This document shows, piece by piece, positions 10,492 through 19,818 of a DNA stretch of 64,000 bases; the first letter of the stretch is position 1; the number at the start of each line of letters is the position of its first letter. The position numbers were made by a program, and so were the translations under genes. The DNA lies in contig CM041091.1 in assembly GCA_023079485.1 (NCBI GenBank), positions 34,263,593 through 34,327,592 on the forward strand, in the 5' to 3' direction. The notes under the pieces are model-generated. The model was not told where the DNA came from. It ran no database searches and worked only from the letters and a program-made list of their open reading frames with translations. This DNA is from Archilochus colubris (lineage: Eukaryota; Chordata; Aves; Apodiformes; Trochilidae).

Positions 10492-13196
10492 TGCTTACCT
10501 GAGCTCTCGCAGGCTTCCACCAGCTCCCTGCAGGCTGTAGCAGTCACACAGGTGAGGAGCATCTCGGCTTATAAGGAGGAGACAATGGTCAGGAGACCTG
10601 GATGGACCAATCACTGTGCTCCTGCCCAGGAGGGTCAGGGTAAAATGGTGCCTCCTCATTGTAAAGTGGCCTCTTCTCAGGGTAAAATGGCATCTTCTCA
10701 GGGCAAAATGAAGCCTCCTCATCGTAAAATGGCACCTTCTCGTTGTAAAATGGCTTCTTCTCAGGGTAAAATGGCGCCGCCTCATCATAAAATGTCGCCT
10801 TCTCTTCATAGTAGAATGGCGTCTCCTTCTCATTGTAAAATGGCGCTTTCCCCTCATCATAAAATGGCACTGCCTCCTCTGTATGAAATGATGCTGCCTC
10901 CTCAGGGCAAAATGGCACTTTCTCCTCATCGTAAAAATGGCGTCTTCTCAGGGTAAAACGACACCTCCTCATCGTACAATGGTGCTGCCTTCTAAGAGTG
11001 AAATGGCACCACCTCAGCACGACATGGTGCTGCCTCCTCATTGTACAATGGCATCTCCTGAGAGTAGAATGGCGCCTCCTCATCATAAAATGGCGCTGCC
11101 TCGTCGTCGTAAAATGGCGCCTCCGCAGCATGAAATGGCACTGCCTCCTCGTCACAAAATGGCGCTGTCTCCTCATCACAAAATGGCGCCTTCTCATCAC
11201 AAAATGGCGCTGCCTCCTCATCGTAAAATGGCGCCTCCTCAGCATGACACAGCACTGCCTCCTCATCACAAAATGACGTCTCGTCATCATAAAATGGTGC
11301 CTCCTCATGGTAAAATGGTGCCTCCTCTTCATAGGAGAATGGTGCCTCCTCCTCATTGTAAAATGGCGCTTTCCCCTCATCATAAAATGGCACTGCCTCC
11401 TCAGTATGAAATGATGCTGCCTCTTCAGGGCAAAATGGCGCTTCCTCCTCATCGTAAAAATGGCGTCTTCTCAGGGTAAAACGACACCTCCTCATCGTAC
11501 AATGGTGCTGCCTTCTAAGAGTGAAATGGCACCACCTCAGCACGACATGGTGCTGCCTCCCCATTGAAAATGGCACCACCTCAGCACGACATGGTGCTGC
11601 CTCCTCATTATAAAATGGCATATCCACAGCATAAAATGGCGCCTCCTCATCACAAAATGGCGCTGCCTCCTCATCACAAAATGGCGCCTCCTCATCATGA
11701 AATAGCACTGCCTCCTCATCACAAAATGGTGCTGCCTCCTCATCGTAAAATGGCGCCTCCTCAGCATGACACAGCACTGCCTCCTCATCACAAAATGGCG
11801 TCTCCTCATCATAAAATGGTGCCTCCTCATGGTAAAATGGTGCCTCCTCTTCATAGTAGAATGGCGCCTCCTCCTCACTGTAAAATGGCGCTTTCCCCTC
11901 ATCATAAAATGGCACTGCCTCCTCAGTATGAAATGGTGCTGCCTCTTCAGGGCAAAATGGCGCTTCCTCCTCATCATAAAAATGGCGTCTTCTCAGGGTA
12001 AAACGACACCTCCTCATCGTACAATGGTGCTGCCTTCTCAGCGTGAAATGGCTCCACCTCAGCACGACATGGTGCTGCCTCCTCATTATAAAATGGCATC
12101 TCCTGAGAATAGAATGGCACCTCCTCATCATAAAATGGCGCTGCCTCATCATCGTAAAATGGCGCCTCCGCAGCATGAAATGGCGCTGCCTCCTCATTAC
12201 AAAATGGCACTGCCTCCTCATCACAAAATGGCGCTGCCTCCTCATCGTAAAATGGCGCCTCCTCAGCATGACACAGCACTGCCTCCTCATCACAAAATGG
12301 CGTCTCCTCATCAAAACCCCATGGTAAAATGGTGCCTCCTCTTCATAGTAGAATGGCGCCTCCTCCTCACTGTAAAATGGCGCTTTCCCCTCATCATAAA
12401 ATGGCACTGCCTCCTCAGTATGAAATGACGCTGCCTCTTCAGGGCAAAATGGCACTTTCTCCTCATCGTAAAAATGGCTTCTTCTCAGGGTAAAATGACA
12501 CCTCCTCATCGAACAATGGTGCTGCCTTCTGAGTGTGAAATAACGCCACTACATCAGCATGACATGGCACTGCCTCCTCATCGTAAAATGGCTCCACCTC
12601 AGCACAACATGGTGCTGCCTCCTCATCGTAAAATCACCCAGAGAGTAGAATGGCGCCTCCTCATCATAGAATGGTGCTGCTTTCTCATCGTAAAATGGCA
12701 CTGCCACCTCATCATAAAATGGCGCCTCCTCTGCATGAAATGACGCTGTCTCCTCATCACAAAATGGCGCCTGCTGAGTGCAGACCTCCCCCGCCCTTGC
12801 TGCCAGGGGCGCCATGTTGCCTGAGCCCTGTTCCTGTGTCCGTGCTCCTGAACCCTGTTGTCTGACTGGAGATCACTGCTCTCCAGTTGCCTTCTCCTGC
12901 CACCCCGAGCGGGAACATCTCGGCTGCTCCTGGGCTGTTCAGCTGTCACCAGGACCTGGACTCAGGTACCTCCATCTCCCGCTGTGTCTAGTTTGGGATT
13001 TTACTGTTGGGAAGTAATAATTGACTGAGAAACGTTGGCTCCATATTTATATATGTCTGTAATTACCGTTTTTATTGGTCGTAATACTTCACCAACCTTG
13101 GTCTAGATTTTTTCCAGGCCTCTCTCCGTTATTGCTCTTTTTCTCTTGCCCTGTGAGGGGATCACAGGGATTATCTGTCACCTGGCTGCTATCACA
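10492..13196 (+). mobile_element. LTR-like retroviral element with an internal minisatellite (LTR A)
   Basis: The outer parts resemble the LTR at 50.28-50.88 kb in the same order and orientation. Shared blocks are an early CTGAG...CAGG and CCTGCAGGCTGTAGC-like section, GGAGGAGACAATGGTCAGG (about 10,575), TCAGGGTAAAATG, a GGGAACATC block (about 12,908), CTGTCACCAGGA, and GTTTGGGATTTTACTGTTGGG. The TATA-like core GCTCCATATTTATATA starts at about 13,039, and an AATTACC...CTCTT stretch follows. Proposed ends are TG at 10,492 and ACA at 13,196; both are inferred and no clear target-site duplication is visible. About 2.1 kb of tandem repeat occupies the part upstream of the TATA box (U3). Nothing resembling a primer-binding site follows at once, so it may be a solo LTR. 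It has no coding capacity. Confidence 0.5.
10635..12780. repeat. Minisatellite of 21/24-bp units with ~0.5-kb higher-order repeats
   Basis: Basic units are about 21 bp (such as AAAATGGCGCCTCCTCATCAT) or 24 bp with an added TGC; degenerate units end in CAC, CGT, CAT or AGC. I count about 51 AAAATGG motifs by hand. The anchor TGGCGCTTTCCCCTCATCAT recurs at 10,841, 11,364, 11,886 and 12,378, giving a higher-order period of about 523, 522 and 492 bp. Most unit lengths are multiples of three, so long frames stay open on both strands; they encode only repeats of types such as EEAPFYD, MRRRHFT or HHKMAPP. Units carry many CpGs and their TG/CA decay products. Spacing is head to tail with no unique spacers, so this is not CRISPR-like. 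Confidence 0.93.
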
Positions 13197-13204
13197 TATC
13201 CCTT

Positions 13205-13235
13205 CCAACCCAAACCATCCCGGGGTTCTGGGGCT
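13205..13235 (+). mobile_element. Short CR1 3'-tail-like sequence
   Basis: TCCCTTCCAACCCAAACCATCC followed by a GGGGTTCTGGGG block matches the last 30 or so bases of avian CR1, including a degenerate octamer. No CR1 sequence is visible to its left, where the LTR-like element ends. It may be a minimal 5'-truncated insertion, or part of the LTR's own flank. Confidence 0.4.
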
Positions 13236-16200
13236 TCAGGGACAAACTCCCACTATTTATGTGGAAGCAGGTCTGGGTCCTTTCTCTTCCCCCAGGAAAT
13301 TCCTGACATTGGGCTGGGGTTTCTCTGGTGCAGGAAGAGCAGACACCTCTTTCTTACCAAGAAATAAGATCCAAGCAGCCATGGAGTCTGATGTTTCGGG
13401 AGGTTAAATGGAACAAAGAGAGGAATGGCAGAAGAAAAGGGTAGGACAAAGCCCTAGGAACACACCCTGTGACTCCCAAAGCATTGACTTGGAAGAGAAG
13501 GGTTTAGAAGCTGGGGTCTGCTCTATTTTGTGGGCAGGATAATTTTTTACTGACAAAAAAATTGGTGGCTGAACCACCAGTTTAAAACCAGTTTTGGCAT
13601 GAATTCCTCCAACTATCACTCCCAGTCAACAAACACTGGTGCTGGTAAGATGGAGCAGCAGACCTGAGAGGGAAAATGAGGAGATCCAGGCAGCAAGGAT
13701 CTGCTGCACTGAGTGGTTAGGGGGTGTGGAGACAAAGCTAGAGTGCACCTGTGAGAAAGTCACATTATTAAGGTTATAGATGTGCTTATTACCTTGATGA
13801 AGTATGGTCCAATTTGTTAATTTAAGTGAGCAGAGTAGTAAATCATGTTAAATGCCATGGCACCGTGGTACTGCTGCTGAGAAAACTTGGGTTTATTTAA
13901 AAGGAAAAGTTTAATTTCAGAGTTGATGGGTCCTACTCCCCCTCCCTCCCCCATGACACCTGTACACATTTTTCTTTCTTACAAAAAGCACATGCAGCAA
14001 AATACAAAAGACTTTTAAGTAGATAAACATTAACTTCTGTGAGAAGAGGCAGAGACATCTGTACAGAGACCTACGATTGGTTCAGAACTAGGAAATATAT
14101 TTCCCTAATCCTTTTGATGCTAATCAATTCAGTTCATTAAACCCCAGCTAAGAATATAAAATCAGGGATAAGTTTTCAAATATTATTAAAACAAAAACAA
14201 AAACCCAAAGCCACACAAGCAAGAAAACCCTCCCTGCTGTGTCTCTTTTCCTCTCTATCACAAAAAGGCCCAAGAGACTCTAAATTTGACTCTTGGTACC
14301 ACTAGTCAGATCGGCTTTATTAATTAAGACAAGGAACTTATTGGAATTTACCTTGAAGGACCACACAAGGTACATTATTAGAATTATCTCCTTATAAAGA
14401 ATAGGGGAAAAAAAAAAGTGTAATTGCAATTCCTTCTGCACCAGTGTCAGACCAGGTTATTACACCCATGCTGCTGACCCACCACAAAACAAAGCACCCC
14501 TGTCTAGTCTGCTGAAGGGAAGGAAGTTAGCAAATGGAACAAAGCAATAAACGTGAATCCTCTAAAAATTAGAAGAACATAATGAATACTTTCAATTCAG
14601 ATGACTTGGATGGTTCTCATGCATTGAAAAACATTTCAGATCATGTCACACCTGCAGACAGCAAAGCAGCCAACTTGCTTTATAGTAGAATGAGTGATGT
14701 TATGGTCAAAGGGATTTTTGAATTAATTTATATTAACAAGATAGCTTCTAAATCCCTTTCCCCCCCCTCTTTTTTTTTTTTTTTTATTTATTTAATATGA
14801 AGGGAACCTACAACCACTGCAGGTGTCTGCACCAGGGCAGAAGACACACACTGCCCAGAGCAAAAGGAGGACATATGGCAGGAGGGAGTTTCTGTCCTAA
14901 AGGGCATTACACAGCAGTTCTGGGAGGGTTGCATTTGAAATAAGTCTGGCTAGAATTTGCAGGTAGCTGTTCCTTACCACAGCTCTCCAAGTGCTGCAGT
15001 TTGGATGTCACATCTGCTGTGCCATCCTCAAATAGTAAATGAGAGCCCAAATCTGCTCTGGGAAAAAAAGAGAGAGAAAAAAAACCCCAAAGCTAAACTA
15101 AATTAAGACATGGAGAAGCTGAGGAAGACCAAAAAGAACCCTTGTCCACTAATTTCATATCCCAGTGAAAATAACCCCTGGGGAGGTGTGAAGTTACCTT
15201 CAGAGGGCTCCTTGCTGCTTTGGGCAGCAGGACCTCACCTCAGTCTGTAAGTGCCCTGCTCAGATTCTCCTTCCCGTGCACAGACTGCATTGTGTCTTAA
15301 GATCATTAGGCTATGCTGAATATTAATTTAGCTCCGTGCTTACAGAATGACTAACTCAATCAGTGACTTTGTGAGAGACATATTTAAGAAGGGGTATTTA
15401 TGGATTAGGCACAGATTTTAGAAATGAAAAGGGAGACAATCTGACAAATCTATCAGGAATAAGATCAACAACTTAAAGTTTAAACCAATCATCTTGAGTA
15501 TATATTTGAACTTGGATATGCAGATGTGGTGCACAAGTCCCAATGGTTCAGCAATACACTCAAAGGATCAACAGCCCTATAGACAGCTAAATTACTCGGA
15601 AAGCCAGGGAATTTATCAAACATGAATTTCAAAGTGGATTCTAGCCTGCAGGAAAAAATGGAAGTGCCCATTAATGTACATACAAAATAAATGTTGTCTG
15701 CAAGCTCATTCAACTATTTATTTTTGACACAGAACTGGCTAAAGATTTTTAATTTACATAAAAAGGTACAAAGACTGTAACCCCTTTGATGGAAGAGATG
15801 GGAATAAATACCATGCAAAAGAGGGTCTGTTTGTTTTTTAAAGAAACACTAACAACCTCACAGGTACAACACAAAGGAATCATTTACGCTCTTTCACATC
15901 TATTAGTGCATTATTTATAACTAACTCCAATTTGAGAATGTTAGCATTAAATATGTTTCTCACATGTAGAGGAAATTCTTACAAACGGATCATATATTAT
16001 GGATGAAAACTGTAACAGCTACACTGAAACTAGTTAAAGCAGACATGTCTGAACTGAATGAACACCCAACCCTTGCTAAGTTGGGTGCTGCCTAAGTATT
16101 TATTTTACTGACCAAAGAAAAAAATAATTTAAATTCAGGCATTGTTGACAAACCATTTATTATTTTTAAAATTGTTTTAATTAAATATTTCCCAGCCAAG

Positions 16201-18750
16201 ATTTAAAAACAAAAAAAATTTTAAAAATCACTGAGTCATCCACAGGCTTTTCAGAACCAAGACCTTGTTTTGTCTATACAGAGAGAGGGGCTGAGCAACA
16301 TTTAAATCAGAATTGTTACACAAGTTATATTATAATTTATAATATGTATTTTTAAATCAAATAAATTTAAGTCTTCCACTTAATGGAAGATATCTGTATA
16401 TGGCACCTAGGATGGAGAAAAAATACTTTATTTACTTACATCACACATAATAAATATTTGGTTAACAAAGCCTGCATGAACTTCATGCATTAATCAAAAC
16501 TGAACATGGCATGACTTGTATGATTAACTCAAAAGTCATATTCCAAATGATAAATAAACTAATATTAACCTTGTGTGATCATTAATAATGCAAGTTCTCT
16601 ACAGTTCACAAACACAACAGATACAGTTAATTGAAGGATCACATTTTTTAAATATTCATCATCAGAGCATTAACTAATTCAGGATCCAAAGTAATAAAAA
16701 GGAATTCTCAGCGTTCTCCAAGCAGAGAGCACCCGTGGGCAGTGGGGTCCATCAGCAGGGCCAGGACTGGCTGGCAGCTGGGAGAGGTGCTTTTGCTTTT
16801 TTCCCTCTCTCAGTCAGCATTTATCCAATTAGGAGAAGGAACAACATTGCCAACTCCTCTGGGACTGGGTAATAAACTTGTACCAGTGCTGAAGCAGGCT
16901 AGGACTTGGAGAAGCCTTTTTCTATGTGTTGTATCACCAAAGTGCAGAGAGCACTGGTGTTTGGGGTGAGGGATGTCTTGGGGGTTTCACTGCAAATAAC
17001 AGCAATGAAAAAAGTTGACCAAAACGATAGGTTTTGAGCTGAACTCTGTGCTTATCCTGTACTCTGAAGCCAAGTCTGCAGCTGGTTATGAGAATCTCTG
17101 GTGAACCAGTGCCTTTGTGCTTGTGAGCAAAGTGTAAGCTAATCACACCTACAAATTCAGACATTCAGCATTCACTCTCCACAAAAGAAACTGAATATTT
17201 GCCTTGAATTTGTTGGCTTTTTTTTTCCCCCGACAAATATTCCTGACAATAAAGTCTTTCATTAGAACACTGGAGGGGGGGGTTAAGAAAAAAAAAAGAA
17301 AAAGGGAAAAAAAAAAGAGTTATAAAGTGAGCAAGCACATTGCCAAAACAAATGTGTTTTAAAATCTGAGCAAATAGCCATGGAAAGTGCTTGAGTGTCA
17401 GATACTGCCCATGGTTTCTGTCTGTACATGGGTAATATGTACACATGTCCATAGGAGTTTTCACATACACTGTCTTTAATGCATTTGCTGCAGGGAAGTT
17501 ATCATACCCATCAGCATCCAGAATAGAGGCAAAAACACAAGTAAATGACATCCTTACTACACCATATTTTATGCCTTGTTTTTATTTCCTTTACTTGCCT
17601 TTCAGTGTAAACAGTAGATGTTGTTACAAGAGGTCAGTTTTATATGCTGGTTCACCACTGAACTGCTTAGGTTTAAAATGACACTACTGTTTAAGACCCA
17701 GTAATTTTCAGAACATATGATTTACTGCTCTGGCACTCTATAAGCCTCATTTCATACCTCCAAGAATGAACTAGTCAAAGTGTTAAATAAACATGAAGTA
17801 TAAGGCTTGTTTTCTTTCCAAAAGTGCAAGCACTGTGTTACTCTAATGATTAAATATTGTTTAAATATACAACTGAGTGACTAGTTTCGCAGTCAATTCT
17901 TTCCCTGTGCTTCATTTTATGTATTAATTATTTTGTGTTCAGACAAAGCTTTAATTAAGAAGCATAAAGAGTTTCTGAAGAGTGAAGAAGTAATGGTTTC
18001 ATCTGCATTAAACTGATTATAAACAGTTACATTTCTGAGGAAAAAAGGCACCAGGGGAAAAAAAAAGAAAGAATCTTAAGTAAGCCTGAATCTGTGAGAG
18101 GTGAAAGGACCTGATCCCACCCCACACTCCAGCACCCACATCCAGAGGGCCAAGGCCAAAGCAATCCCATTTACTGACCCCCAGCAGATGGGATCTGAGC
18201 CAAGGGCACAGACACCACCCCAAAACCCTCAGTACTCAGGAGGTTACCTCTGACCAGGGTGTGTGGAGGCACCAGGGCATCCTCCAGCCCAGCTGCCAGG
18301 ATCCCTGCTCATCCCTGCCCTTGGGGGATTTCATCACCAACAGCCTTGGGATGATTTTTAAAACTCACTGTACTTAACAAAGTATCATCAGCTGTGAAGC
18401 TCCCAAGATAAAGCAGAAGTACTGTTACCTGGCTGTGATTCTATGAATCTTAAAAATATAATCACCTCTGGGAGCAGAGTACTAACCCAGGACCCTTGCT
18501 CCAATGGATTTTTAAAAGCAGTTTTAAGCAGGAGATTAGTAAAAATTTTTACTGCAAAGTAACACAGGTTATTAAATCCACAGAAATGTGTGTGCCATGG
18601 CAACAACCTCTCACAAATATTAGCTCAACTGGCAAAAGGAAAACCCTAAGAGGGGAACATGGACATGCAAAATCTTCAGTGAAAACCATCCTATTGCATA
18701 AGAGTGTCAGGTGTACACTTTCCATATTGTTAGGAACAGGAAAAAAAATT
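13236..18750. other. AT-rich unique DNA, no gene seen
   Basis: Very AT-rich parts lie at 13,760-14,200 and 15,700-16,660, the latter with an imperfect palindrome (ATATTATAA/TTATAATAT) around 16,326-16,344. A T-run occurs at about 14,769-14,785 and A/G-rich homopolymers at 17,270-17,320. Open frames are short. I see no transposon tail and no splice-bounded coding segment. Confidence 0.55.
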
Positions 18751-19132
18751 GGGAAGAGAGAAGAGAAGAGAAGAGAGGAGAAGAGAGGAGAAGAGAGGAG
18801 AGGAGAGGAGAGGAGAGGAGAGGAGAGGAGAGGAGAGGAGAGGAGAGGAGAGGAGAGGAGAGGAGAGAGAGGAGAAGAGGAGAGGAGAGGAGAGGAGAGG
18901 AGAGGAGAGGAGAGGAGAGAGAGAGAAGAGAAGAGAAGAGAAGAGAAGAGAAGAGAAGAGAAGAGAAGAGAAGAGAAGAGAAGAGAAGAAGAGAAGAGAA
19001 GAGAAGAGAAGAGAAGAGAAGAGAAGAGAAGAGAAGAGAAGAGAAGAGAAGAGAAGAGAAGAGAAGAGAAGAGAAGAGAAGAGAAGAGAAGAGAAGAGAA
19101 GAGAAGAGAAGAGAAGAGAGAAAAAAGAAAAG
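18751..19132. repeat. GAGAA/GAGGA pentanucleotide purine tract
   Basis: All 382 bases are A or G. The left part (about 18,776-18,920) is mainly GAGGA, and the right part (about 18,925-19,120) is mainly GAGAA with one phase slip near 18,986. Pentamers give open frames of 130-222 codons made only of R/E/K/G, or L/F/S on the other strand; these are artefacts of the repeat. Long homopurine mirror repeats can form intramolecular triplex DNA and stall polymerases. Confidence 0.97.
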
Positions 19133-19644
19133 CAGCTCTAGGAGAGGAAGAAAAAGTGTGCTGAAACATCAAAAAGGAGGTATCTTTAATTTTAAGTACA
19201 ACAAAACATGTTTGCTCTGGGTTTTGTCATTGCAGGCCTGATACCAGACTTACTTAAGTCTGTTGGAAATCATTCCTCTGGCTATAAAACACTTGGCATC
19301 AAAGCCTGTTTCTGGAAATTAAAATTACACATGTAAAGTCATAGTACGTTACAGACTGATGTTAACAGTGACTTAAATTCCCTCATCTACAGCCCTGTTC
19401 CCAGGTGCTTATAATTTTGCCAAACCTCATCTCAGGCTGAAACACTTCCTTTCTGAATTTATTGGAGGTTTTGCTTTTTGCATTAATCAGTGGAGTTTTT
19501 TATCAGAATGGCTCCAATACCCAGGAACCAGCAATGAGAAAGTGAAAATGCCCCACAGGGCCAGTACCACCTACCAGGAGGATGCAGAAGATGTTCAGGG
19601 AAAACGTTTCCAAAGAAGGACCTGAAAAAGAATGGCTTTTGGGA
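19133..19644. other. Unique DNA, no gene seen
   Basis: This is short AT-rich unique sequence between the purine tract and a CR1 copy. No motif or exon is recognised. Confidence 0.5.
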
Positions 19645-19818
19645 CACTGTCCCAGGTTTCCCAGAGAAGCTGTGGCTGCCCCATCCCTGGCAGTGTCTCA
19701 GCCCAAGTGGATGGGGCTTGGAGCACCCTGGGCTGTGGGAGGTGTCCCTGCCCATGGCAGGGGTGAAACAAGGTGGTCTTTAAGGTCTCTTCCAACCCAA
19801 ACCAGCCTGGGATTCTTT
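19645..19818 (+). mobile_element. CR1 LINE 3' fragment
   Basis: The + strand shows the standard CR1 3' UTR order: CCCAGAGAAGCTGTGGCTGC, CCATCCCTGGCAGTGTC, GATGGGGCTTGGAGCACCC, GTGTCCCTGCCCATGGCAGG, TCTTTAAGGTCTCTTCCAACC, CAAACCAGCC and one degenerate octamer (GGGATTCTTTG). The body is missing through 5' truncation. The close match to consensus blocks suggests a younger copy than those at 2.5-3.0 kb. Confidence 0.92.

Noticed and set aside
10589..12509. Several long open frames (up to 505 codons) through the minisatellite as protein genes
   Set aside because: They exist in several frames on both strands at once, encode only the repeat, shift register inside the array and lack splice or start context. 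Unit length in multiples of three explains them.
10635..12780. CRISPR-like regular repeat array
   Set aside because: Units abut head to tail with no unique spacers, and the host is a vertebrate.
18496..19241. Arg/Glu-rich and Leu/Ser-rich frames of 130-222 codons
   Set aside because: They are translations of the purine tract, open in all frames because pentamers of A and G hold few stops.
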